Assembly (NCBI GenBank): GCA_009711615.1
Contig: VENI01000005.1
Location: 372,001-436,000, forward strand
From: Bacillota bacterium
GTDB lineage: Bacteria > Bacillota > Desulfotomaculia > Desulfotomaculales > Desulfohalotomaculaceae
Direction: 5' to 3'
DNA length: 64,000 bases
The notes beneath the pieces were generated by a model, which had not been told where the DNA came from, made no database searches, and saw only the letters and a list, made by a program, of their open reading frames with translations. Within the stretch, counting starts at the first letter, position 1. Every line of letters starts with the position of its first letter. The position numbers and the translations under genes are program-made. Shown here one piece after another: positions 42,800 to 50,173 of this stretch.

Positions 42800-43929
42800 T
42801 ACTTCAACCACAACCCTTTTATAATCTTAACTACTCTTTCTAAATCATAATCCAACATCTTCGTATCTGAAGGTAAACATACACCATTCTCAAACAACTT
42901 CTCCGATACATCCGTTCCAACAAAATCATATTTCTCAAAGAATGGTTGCATATGCATTGGTTTCCACACGGGCCTTGATTCAATATTCTCTTTTTCAAGA
43001 GCGTCCATAATATCAATCGGCCTTACCTTGCCCGTCAAAGTCATTGAGCTTAACCAATAATTCGGTTTATCCCATTCATTGCAAGGCATGAATTCAATCC
43101 CCTCAAGTCCCCCGAGCTCCCTCTTATAGAACTCAAAAATGTAATTCTTTTTGGCAACTCTCTGATCTAACACTTTAAGCTGCCCTCTACCAATCCCAGC
43201 AACAACATTACTCATCCGATAATTAAATCCTAATTCGCTATGTTGATAATGTTTTGCTTGGTCTCTTGATTGAGTTGCCCAAAATCTAGCCTTTGCAATT
43301 CGTTCTTCATTGTTAGAAACAAGCATCCCGCCACCAGAAGTTGTAATAATCTTATTCCCATTAAAAGAGAAGATGCCATAATCACCAAAAGCCCCTGTAT
43401 GCTTACCTTTATAGTAAGTACCCAATGACTCAGCAGCATCTTCTATAACCGCTACATTATGTTTCTTACAAACATCCATAATCTTATCCATATCAGCGGA
43501 CAAGCCATATAGATGAACAACAATAACTGCCTTTACTTCTGGATACTTCTCAAATGCTTCTTCCAAAGCTTTAGGACTCATGTTCCAAGTTTCATAGTCA
43601 CTATCTATAAAAACAGGAACTGCATTTTGATAAATGATTGGATTTGCAGTAGCAGAGAAAGTAAGTGTTGGACAGAATACAATATCCCATTCTCCAACTC
43701 CTGCTGCTTTAAGAGCTAAATGAATAGCAGCCGTTCCAGAAGATAGTGCCGCAGCTGCTTTAGAACCAACCTTCTCAGCTAGTTCCTTTTCGAATCCATT
43801 TACGTTTTCACCAAGGGGGGCAATCCAGTTTGTATCAAAAGCTTCCTTTACATATTGCATTTCGTAACCCTCATCACTCATATGTGGTGAAGAGAGGTAT
43901 ATTCTTTCTTTCACTTTTGTCGAATCCAT
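42799..43929 (-). CDS. DegT/DnrJ/EryC1/StrS aminotransferase, PglE-like
   Basis: This 376-residue PLP enzyme has ALSSGTAAIHLALKAAGVG, AVIEDAAESLGTYYKGKHTGAFGDYGIFSFNGNKIITTSGGG (the Lys in NGNKI binds PLP) and GFNYRMSNVVAGIGRGQL. The start ERIYLSSPHMSDEGYEMQYV is typical of PglE, which makes the 4-amino sugar in bacillosamine synthesis. The 4-keto substrate would come from the PglF-like dehydratase about 1.1 kb upstream (45.0-46.9 kb). No PglD-like acetyltransferase is next to it; a formyltransferase follows instead. Confidence 0.88.
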   Translation of the reverse strand: MDSTKVKERIYLSSPHMSDEGYEMQYVKEAFDTNWIAPLGENVNGFEKELAEKVGSKAAAALSSGTAAIHLALKAAGVGEWDIVFCPTLTFSATANPIIYQNAVPVFIDSDYETWNMSPKALEEAFEKYPEVKAVIVVHLYGLSADMDKIMDVCKKHNVAVIEDAAESLGTYYKGKHTGAFGDYGIFSFNGNKIITTSGGGMLVSNNEERIAKARFWATQSRDQAKHYQHSELGFNYRMSNVVAGIGRGQLKVLDQRVAKKNYIFEFYKRELGGLEGIEFMPCNEWDKPNYWLSSMTLTGKVRPIDIMDALEKENIESRPVWKPMHMQPFFEKYDFVGTDVSEKLFENGVCLPSDTKMLDYDLERVVKIIKGLWLK

Positions 43930-44524
43930 CTTCTAGACTTCCTTCCCATGTTAAGTTATATTTAGTAGATTAGGACTTACTTGGAATCTTTAATACTCCA
44001 ACCAACTTCTAAACCACTAAAATAGTTATCTATATGGCATAGCCACCTCGTATATAATATTCAATATGAGAAATAGATAAAAAATCAACATATAGTATTT
44101 TTTCTGTTTTGAATAGTATTTTAATCTACATATTGTGTTTTGTTATCTGATTACGATACTCACCTCGTAATATCTATTCAATCTACCAAGCAAATACGAA
44201 ATAGATATTCACTCCAAAACCACTCTAAACCGTGTTTCTTCCTATTATATATACCATTCAATCAATCTATAAATCTCACTAAAAACGCCTCAAACCCTTA
44301 TCCCGCAAGGTTTCTAGGGTTCAATCTAACCACGATAGTCAGTTCCGATTGTCCATTCAATCACACAAATATTTCCAATCCGCATTTCCCGGTTTTTTGC
44401 AATATATTAAACTTACACAAAGTCACTAACACATTATATGAAATCGCTAAAACCCTTGATATTACTGGTTTCTAACTAGTTCTCTAACGAACTTAACCCT
44501 TCCCGTACTACCATTCAAACATTT
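43930..44524. other. Gene-free region with degenerate direct repeats
   Basis: About 600 bases without a supported gene. CACCTCGTA...TATTCAAT...GAAATAGATA occurs twice (44044-44080 and 44161-44207). ATTCAAT(C) recurs at about 44059, 44176, 44256, 44319 (as TTCAATC) and 44354. It precedes the aminotransferase on the minus strand, so the repeats could be operators or decayed repeats. Confidence 0.35.
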
Positions 44525-44562
44525 TAGTAGTTAGTTGGTTAGTTGTTAGTTAGTTAGGGTTC
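44525..44562. repeat. TTAGTTGG-type repeat, left of four-helix-bundle gene
   Basis: TAGTAGTTAGTTGGTTAG and following GTTAGTTAGTTAGGG are built from TTAG/TTGG units. A matching repeat is on the other side of the gene (44957-45040). Confidence 0.6.
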
Positions 44563-44586
44563 TAAACAACCTTTCCAACTGATCAC

Positions 44587-44892
44587 CTAACTTAGCTTCT
44601 TCACCAAACTATTTAACATTTTCCCTATCTCATCTGTTATAGCAATAATTTCATTATATTTATTATCATCTATATATTTCAAATCTCTTGCTAACAAGAT
44701 CTGATATTTCACTTCTTCTAGTGATCCTCTGGCCATTAGTAGGAATCTTTTGTACTCTTTGTTTGATCCTCTGGCTTTGCCTTCTACTATGTTGCTGGGG
44801 ATTGATACTGCTGCTCTTCTTATTTGTGATGTTAGCCCGAACTGTTCTTCTTTTGGGAAGTCTTTAGAGAGCTTGTATATTTTTAGTACCAA
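44587..44892 (-). CDS. Four-helix-bundle (23S rRNA intervening-sequence type) protein, start unclear
   Basis: The frame reads VLKIYKLSKDFPKEEQFGLTSQIRRAAVSIPSNIVEGKARGSNKEY and matches the S23/IVP four-helix-bundle family. Coding sequence continues upstream of the TTG at 44892 (KLILWQKAHD), back to a GGAGG near 44940, but no ATG, GTG or TTG occurs there. The start may be non-canonical or lost. The gene is bracketed by TTAGTTGG-type repeats and interrupts the polysaccharide operon. Its function is unknown. Confidence 0.75.
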   Translation of the reverse strand: MVLKIYKLSKDFPKEEQFGLTSQIRRAAVSIPSNIVEGKARGSNKEYKRFLLMARGSLEEVKYQILLARDLKYIDDNKYNEIIAITDEIGKMLNSLVKKLS

Positions 44893-44956
44893 ATCATGTG
44901 CCTTTTGCCAGAGTATTAGTTTGTTTGTATCGTTTTTAAACCTCCGGTTTCTTAGT

Positions 44957-45040
44957 TGGATAGTTGGTTAGGGGGTAGTTAGTTAGGAATTGTTGGGATA
45001 GGGTCTCTTTTCCCTAACCAACTAACAAACTAACCAACTA
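44957..45040. repeat. TTAGTTGG-type repeat with inverted arms, right of four-helix-bundle gene
   Basis: TTAGTTGGATAGTTGGTTAGG and GTAGTTAGTTAGG are followed by the inverted form CTAACCAACTAACAAACTAACCAAC. The arms can form a long hairpin around GGGTCTCTTTTCCC. The repeat is related to that at 44525. Confidence 0.6.
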
Positions 45041-45044
45041 CTCT

Positions 45045-46889
45045 TCAATTCGCTTTCTGATAACTTATAAAATCCGGTATTATTCTGGCCAGGCTCATGA
45101 AGATTTTGTTGTTATCTGTTATTTCTCTTTTTGAGAATTTTAGTACCTCTTCTGTAAGTGCTGCAGTATCTACTTCCAGTGGTTTGGCTACAAATATTCG
45201 GCTGTGTTTGGTGCTGGTTGAGCCTTCTTCTGCTGTTAATAGTTCTTCGAATAACTTCTCTCCGGGTCTTGCTCCGGTAAACTTTATTTCTATATCTTTT
45301 TCTGGTTCGAAACCTGATAGTTTGATTAGGTTTGTGGCCAGGTCTACTATCTTTACGGGCTTACCCATATCTAGCACAAATATCTCCCCACCTTTGGCCA
45401 TAGCACCGGCTTGTATAACTAACTGAACTGCTTCTGGAATGGTCATGAAATATCTTTTCATTTCCGGGTGAGTTACTGTAACCGGTCCACCTTGGGCAAT
45501 TTGCTCTTTAAAAATTGGAACAACACTGCCGTTACTGCCTAACACATTGCCAAATCTCACTGCTGCAAATTTTGTTTTCGAATTTTTAAACATATTTTGA
45601 ATAATAAGTTCAGCCATTCTTTTAGTAGCACCCATTACACTGGAAGGGTTAACTGCTTTGTCTGTTGATATTAGTACAAAGGTTTCACAGTTTGCCCTTT
45701 CTGCCCTTTCAGCCACATTTTTTGTACCAAATATGTTTGTTTTTATTGCTTCATCGGAATGCATTTCCATTAATGGAACATGCTTATGGGCAGCTGCATG
45801 AAATACAACTTGCGGTTGGTATTTAGAGAAAACCAAGTCTAACTTAAACCTATCTCTAACATCGGCAATTATAATTTCCAGCGGTACATATGGAAACTTA
45901 TCTGTTAGTTCCAGCCATATTTTATGAATACTATTTTCACCATGACCCAACAATATTAGTTTTTGTGGTTGTACATGTGCTATTTGCCGGCATAGCTCTG
46001 AACCTATTGAACCACCGGCACCGGTTACCAATACTACTTTGTCTTTTATGTAACTAGAAATCTCACCCAGGTTTACATTTACCGGTTCCCTGCCCAACAG
46101 GTCTTCAATTTGAACCGGCCTTATGTGGTTTAGGGTTACATTACCGTCTAACAATTGATAAAGCCCTGGTAATATTTTTATTTCTGGAACCAGGTTTTTA
46201 CATTGGTTAATAATCTCGCTTATCTCAGTTCCCGGAATTGAAGGCATAGCTATTATTATTTCATCAACAGAGTACTTTTCTAATATGTTGGGGATATCTT
46301 TTCTACTTCCTAAAACAGGAAACCCGTGAATAGTAAGGTTAAGTTTTGCCGGATTGTCATCCACATAACCCACCACCGGTTGGTTACCGTTATAGTGGTT
46401 TCTGTATTCTTTAGCTACCAATGCCCCAGCATCACCGGCGCCATAGATAAGTATACTTCTATTGCCATTTTCTTTATTGCTGCTTTTATAAACATTGTTC
46501 TTGTTCTCAACAAACAGCCGCCAGGCAAACCTGGAACCACCGATAAATATAATGGAAAAGGCCCAAGAAAGGATAATTATGCTCCTGGGAATGTATGAGG
46601 AAACCATATAGGTGAAGGCAGTTATGATCACACTGCCAATTGTAACCGAGGCTAATATGGTTAATAATTCACTAGTACTGGCATATGCCCATACCCGGTG
46701 ATATATCTTGGCCAGATAAAAAATACCCAGCATAACCGGGGTAGCAATTAAGGCAAGAATATAGAGGTTATGTAGCTGCTGCGTTGTAAGGGTTCCATCA
46801 AAACGAATTATATAAGGAATGATTATTGCTAGATTAATCAGGATTGCATCACAACACATTAATAATAATATTCTTAAACGCCAATTCAC
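45045..46889 (-). CDS. FlaA1/PglF/CapD-type nucleotide-sugar 4,6-dehydratase
   Basis: This 614-residue protein has four N-terminal membrane spans, a CoA-binding-like Rossmann segment (ILIYGAGDAGALVAKEY) and a SDR domain with VVLVTGAGGSIGSELCRQI (about residue 286). The active-site segment is LISTDKAVNPSSVMGATKRMAE, where Met replaces the usual Tyr as in PglF and CapD. It converts UDP-GlcNAc to the 4-keto-6-deoxy sugar. The start is GTG with GGGAG upstream. PglE and PglC-type genes follow across the repeat-flanked four-helix-bundle gene. Confidence 0.9.
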   Translation of the reverse strand: MNWRLRILLLMCCDAILINLAIIIPYIIRFDGTLTTQQLHNLYILALIATPVMLGIFYLAKIYHRVWAYASTSELLTILASVTIGSVIITAFTYMVSSYIPRSIIILSWAFSIIFIGGSRFAWRLFVENKNNVYKSSNKENGNRSILIYGAGDAGALVAKEYRNHYNGNQPVVGYVDDNPAKLNLTIHGFPVLGSRKDIPNILEKYSVDEIIIAMPSIPGTEISEIINQCKNLVPEIKILPGLYQLLDGNVTLNHIRPVQIEDLLGREPVNVNLGEISSYIKDKVVLVTGAGGSIGSELCRQIAHVQPQKLILLGHGENSIHKIWLELTDKFPYVPLEIIIADVRDRFKLDLVFSKYQPQVVFHAAAHKHVPLMEMHSDEAIKTNIFGTKNVAERAERANCETFVLISTDKAVNPSSVMGATKRMAELIIQNMFKNSKTKFAAVRFGNVLGSNGSVVPIFKEQIAQGGPVTVTHPEMKRYFMTIPEAVQLVIQAGAMAKGGEIFVLDMGKPVKIVDLATNLIKLSGFEPEKDIEIKFTGARPGEKLFEELLTAEEGSTSTKHSRIFVAKPLEVDTAALTEEVLKFSKREITDNNKIFMSLARIIPDFISYQKAN

Positions 46890-47276
46890 AAAATCACCGC
46901 TCCCACCATTTAAACTTCCAATAAATACTTCTACAAAGCACCAAGTTGGTATTTTAATGTATTAAAGGTAAAATGCTATACAAACCCTAACACTTGTAGA
47001 ATAATGTAGAGATTTAAAACAAAAATACTACCTTAATTCCGGGAACCAAAGTAGCACTTTCACCATTTCTAACGGGAATGCATAAAAAATCTTATCATTC
47101 CCGAGTGATCTAGTACTTTTTTCCTATTTACCTCAATTCTTTAAACATATTTTAAATCCTTCCATCTTTCGTTACCTTTCGTACAAATTATTCCTACATC
47201 TTTCGACAAAAGTATTACTATATAAAATAGAATAAACGAGAGGTATTAAACACACCCCTCGTTTATATGTTTGATG
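46890..47276. other. Gene-free region upstream of the PglF-like gene
   Basis: It contains the terminator of the upstream unit near 47233-47264. It also has a TTCGACA box at 47212-47218 and a repeated CTTTCG motif (47166, 47177, 47210). A promoter for the dehydratase gene is expected here, but no clear -35/-10 pair was picked out. Confidence 0.35.
47233..47264 (-). terminator. Terminator after the coiled-coil membrane protein gene
   Basis: AAACGAGAGG pairs with CCCCTCGTTT (one G-U). The minus strand continues ATTCTATTTTATATAG. It lies 13 bases downstream of the stop of the 47.3 kb gene. Confidence 0.65.
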
Positions 47277-47963
47277 CTATATGTAGTTTAATAGTTTATC
47301 CAGAAGACGTTGGCGGCGTTCTTCTTTTGTGTTTTGGTAAGTTTGCCTGGCTTCTTTAATAATACTTGTATCATAGTTATACTTTTTTAGCATATTTTCT
47401 GTGTATGCTATAGAAGCATATACACGGGCATCACATTCTGCTTCCATTGCATTACCCAAGTTTAAATAATTTTTAGCCAACTTACTTACTGAAACTTCTT
47501 TCTCACCTGACTTCACTTGTTTATATTCTGCCTTTGCAGAAGCAAGCAGTTGATTTAATTTGGCGTTATATTCTGATTTTAATGCAGTAAGCTTTTCTTG
47601 TAGTTGATTTTCTAACTGTACTTTAGATGGAATAACCTCCGGCACAGTTTCATTGCTTGTTTTACTCTCTTCATTTGCCTCAATTGATTCCTTTGGATTT
47701 GTAGTGCTTGCGGGTTTGCTGTTATCTTTATTCTTTTGCTGCTTTTGTTTTTCCTTTTGTTCTTGTTCCTTTAGTGCTTCCACCTCAGGTAAGCCCTTGT
47801 ATTTATCATTTTTTAGCAACTCTTCCTTCTGCCGCTCAGGGCTTTTTGTATCCATTTCCGATACCGGATTAAGCAAGGTGTTTTTCATGTATATATATCC
47901 GGAACCTGCAAGAAGTGCTATCACTACAATAACAATTACTATTTTTTTAATTGCTACCACCAT
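47277..47963 (-). CDS. Membrane-anchored coiled-coil protein, paralogue of the 12.0-12.5 kb protein
   Basis: This protein of about 228 residues has an N-terminal span (KKIVIVIVVIALLAGSGYIYM), a Gln/Lys/Glu-rich low-complexity segment, and a C-terminal helical region. The latter (LKSEYNAKLNQL, LAKNYLNLGNAMEAECDARVYA) matches the plus-strand protein at 11989-12525, including the Cys. The ATG at 47963 is preferred over the earlier one at 48068, which would overlap the upstream gene. It is downstream of a c-di-GMP-I riboswitch and an 87-residue gene. Confidence 0.65.
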   Translation of the reverse strand: MVVAIKKIVIVIVVIALLAGSGYIYMKNTLLNPVSEMDTKSPERQKEELLKNDKYKGLPEVEALKEQEQKEKQKQQKNKDNSKPASTTNPKESIEANEESKTSNETVPEVIPSKVQLENQLQEKLTALKSEYNAKLNQLLASAKAEYKQVKSGEKEVSVSKLAKNYLNLGNAMEAECDARVYASIAYTENMLKKYNYDTSIIKEARQTYQNTKEERRQRLLDKLLNYI

Positions 47964-47982
47964 CCCAAGAAAACAGGATCTA

Positions 47983-48246
47983 CTACTTACTAAATGTATC
48001 CCTGCACTTTTTAGCAAGAGCAAGTTGCGCTTCCAGTCTTTCAATGAGATCTTTGAATTCATCCTCACTCAAACCGTCAATATCAGTATGATTTGCAAAT
48101 GACTGTACAAAGTAGTTTACTTCATCAGGCTGATATCCACCCTTTACCAACTGCTCTTTAATGTTCTTTACTTGCTTCACTTTCCAATTATTCTCTTCCC
48201 CTGTATACCCCATGAAACCTTTTAAAGCCTTGATATAAGACGCCAT
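47983..48246 (-). CDS. Small helical protein under a c-di-GMP riboswitch
   Basis: This 87-residue protein is charged and helical, with no membrane span (YIKALKGFMGYTGEENNWKVKQVKNIKEQL ... EDEFKDLIERLEAQLALAKK). AGGAGAG precedes the ATG by 7 bases. It is the first gene after the riboswitch and is followed by the membrane-anchored protein, so both are probably co-regulated by cyclic di-GMP. No family recognised. Confidence 0.6.
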   Translation of the reverse strand: MASYIKALKGFMGYTGEENNWKVKQVKNIKEQLVKGGYQPDEVNYFVQSFANHTDIDGLSEDEFKDLIERLEAQLALAKKCRDTFSK

Positions 48247-48289
48247 TTACTCACTCTCCTACAGGCTCCAATTACACCAAAGGAATTGT

Positions 48290-48373
48290 TCTTCGGTAAC
48301 CCGGCTGCCTTAGCATTTACTGCCTTAGGCCCGTAGTTTTGCGCCCCCATTTTTTAATGGGTTTGCCTTTATC
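48290..48373 (-). ncRNA. Cyclic di-GMP-I (GEMM) riboswitch aptamer
   Basis: On the minus strand the sequence runs AAAGGCAAACCCATT, a hairpin CCCATT/AATGGG, GCGCAAAACTACGGGCCTAAG, a second hairpin (GGCAGTAAATGC) and GCAGCCGGGTTACCGA. Conserved GEMM-I elements (GCAAACC, GCAAA, CGGGCCTAA, GCCGGGTTACCGA) are all present in order. The 87-residue gene starts about 44 bases downstream. No T-tract terminator is evident after it, so the expression platform may act on translation. Confidence 0.88.
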
Positions 48374-48399
48374 GGAACCCAACATTTTTATTAAATACT

Positions 48400-49119
48400 C
48401 TACAATGATGCCGCTGCGCCAGAAGACTTTTTACCCTTCTTTTTTGATTTCTCACCATAGTAATAGTAGTAATAGTAATCTTGACTGTCTTCATCTACCA
48501 TGTTCAGAACTGTGCCAATGATATTGGCATTGGCATTTAACAACTGTTCTTTAGATTTTTGAGCCAAATCTATATTAGTCTGATTTGATGCCACCACCAT
48601 TACAACCCCATCAACACTGCCCGCCAACAGAGAAGCATCTGTTACTGCAATTATCGGCGGGGTATCTAAGATAATAATATCTGCATAGTTATCCAATTCA
48701 TCTAAAAAAGCTTGCATTCTCTTTGACCCCAGCATTTCTGCAGGGTTGGGTGGAATTGGCCCGGTGGTAATTACTTGTAACGAAGTATTTGGAACATTCT
48801 CTAACACTTGTTCAATTTCAGCATCACCCAGGAGTACATTGGTTATGCCAATATGGTTAGAAAAACCAAACAACTTATGTTGACTTGCCTTTCTTAGGTC
48901 GCAGTCCATTAATATTACTTTTTTCCCGCTTTGAGCAAATACCGCAGCTAAATTAGCACTGGTAACTGATTTGCCTTCAGCAGGGCCGGAACTGGTAACC
49001 ATAAGCCTTTTTATTTGACTGTCTAGAAAAGAGAATTGGATGTTACTGCGTATTGTGCGATAACCTTCTGAAGCAGGGGACTTGGGACTATTAAGAACAA
49101 CTAGTTTTTCGTTGTACAT
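48400..49119 (-). CDS. cpsD: CpsD/YwqD-type bacterial tyrosine kinase
   Basis: This 239-residue cytoplasmic BY-kinase has Walker A SSGPAEGKS (residues 43-51), Walker A' ILMDCDLRKASQHKLF and Walker B IIILDTPP. The C-terminal autophosphorylated cluster is a run of seven tyrosines. It pairs with the CpsC-type gene immediately upstream. The kinase is dephosphorylated by the CpsB-type phosphatase encoded at 54.4 kb. Unlike the paralogue at 16.2 kb, all motifs are intact. Confidence 0.9.
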   Translation of the reverse strand: MYNEKLVVLNSPKSPASEGYRTIRSNIQFSFLDSQIKRLMVTSSGPAEGKSVTSANLAAVFAQSGKKVILMDCDLRKASQHKLFGFSNHIGITNVLLGDAEIEQVLENVPNTSLQVITTGPIPPNPAEMLGSKRMQAFLDELDNYADIIILDTPPIIAVTDASLLAGSVDGVVMVVASNQTNIDLAQKSKEQLLNANANIIGTVLNMVDEDSQDYYYYYYYGEKSKKKGKKSSGAAASL

Positions 49120-49140
49120 ACCATGCTCCTTCTACTTGTT

Positions 49141-49827
49141 TTATTCCATTTTGGGAATACTACCCAACACCGGGAGTTCCAAATGCCTGTTAACATCTTC
49201 ACTGTTTTTTATAGTTTTATCTATAAACTCCAGTAGGAATATTAACCCGATGGCAATCATAAAGCCCAGCACCCCGGCAATGGCAATATTAAGCTTCTTA
49301 TTGGGTTTTATCGGGTCATTAGGGGTAACTGCTGAGTCTACAACTTGTACATTATCTACATTCATTACCTCTACCACTTTCACCATAAATACTTTCGAGG
49401 TAAGGTTAGCCATTTCAGCAGCCTTTTGGGGATCTTTATCTTCTACTGCCACTTCAATTAATTGGGTATCCTTAACTGGATTAACTTTGACTTTACCACT
49501 GAATTGCTCCGGTGTCGTATCCAGCCCAGCTTTAGTTATTACTTTTTCTGCAACAGTTCGGCTTCTGGCTATTTCACTATATGTCTTAACCAATTGGTTA
49601 GCGGTTAATAAATCTTGGTATTGTACCAGTGCAGCATTTTCACCTGTGTATGATTTACCAACCATCATAGTGGTAGAAGCTTTGTAAACTGGTGTTAGTA
49701 CAAAGAAACTTACAATTGCACTGGTTAGCACAGCTATTACGGGTATTGATATTAAAATTAGCTTTCTCTTCTTTATTATGCGAATTATATCTCTCAAGTC
49801 AATAACTTCCAGTTCTTCACGTTCCAA
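49141..49827 (-). CDS. cpsC: CpsC/YveK-type chain-length determinant
   Basis: This 228-residue protein starts VIDLRDIIRIIKKRKLILISIPVIAVLTSAIV, has an external domain (TPVYKASTTMMVGKSYT, LVKTYSEIARSRTVAEKVI) and the Pro-rich NDPIKPNKKLNIAIAGVLGFMIA before the second span. It is the membrane partner of CpsD. The start is TTG with AAAGGAGG 7 bases upstream. It is divergent from the SLH-protein gene. Confidence 0.88.
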   Translation of the reverse strand: MEREELEVIDLRDIIRIIKKRKLILISIPVIAVLTSAIVSFFVLTPVYKASTTMMVGKSYTGENAALVQYQDLLTANQLVKTYSEIARSRTVAEKVITKAGLDTTPEQFSGKVKVNPVKDTQLIEVAVEDKDPQKAAEMANLTSKVFMVKVVEVMNVDNVQVVDSAVTPNDPIKPNKKLNIAIAGVLGFMIAIGLIFLLEFIDKTIKNSEDVNRHLELPVLGSIPKME

Positions 49828-50173
49828 CGGATTTCCTCCTTTTTCCCCAAATTACTTACAACATAGTAACTTAGATTTTCTACGTTGGGAATATTTTTCC
49901 TGCAAAAAAATGCATTTAACTAAGTTGGAAATCAAACTATTAAAATATTTAATATTTATTTATTATTCGGCAGGATTTTCCATTATAAGTAGTGTAATAA
50001 ATATATTTAGCGGTATAGTAAATTAAGTAATTTTTAACTATGTAAGTTATTTTAAAGAAAATCACGAACAAGAATACTTCTTTATAAATAACTACTCTAA
50101 AGGGGGGATTTTAGGGATTTGTAAATACTTTATATGGACACTCAACTATCTTTAAGAAGGAGGGGACCGTAAC
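49828..50173. other. Divergent promoter region between cpsC and the SLH gene
   Basis: About 345 AT-rich bases with no gene. It must hold promoters for both directions, but no confident -35/-10 pair was assigned. The SLH gene has the strong ribosome site AAGGAGGGG at 50157-50165. Confidence 0.35.

Noticed and set aside
43930..45040. CRISPR array
   Set aside because: The repeats are short, irregular and without evenly sized spacers, and no cas genes are near.
47212..47218. Firm Spo0A site upstream of the PglF-like gene
   Set aside because: A single 7-base match is expected often by chance in AT-rich DNA; it is only noted.
49082..49687. 201-codon plus-strand frame opposite the CpsC gene
   Set aside because: It lies antisense to a clear CpsC-type gene and shows no family features.
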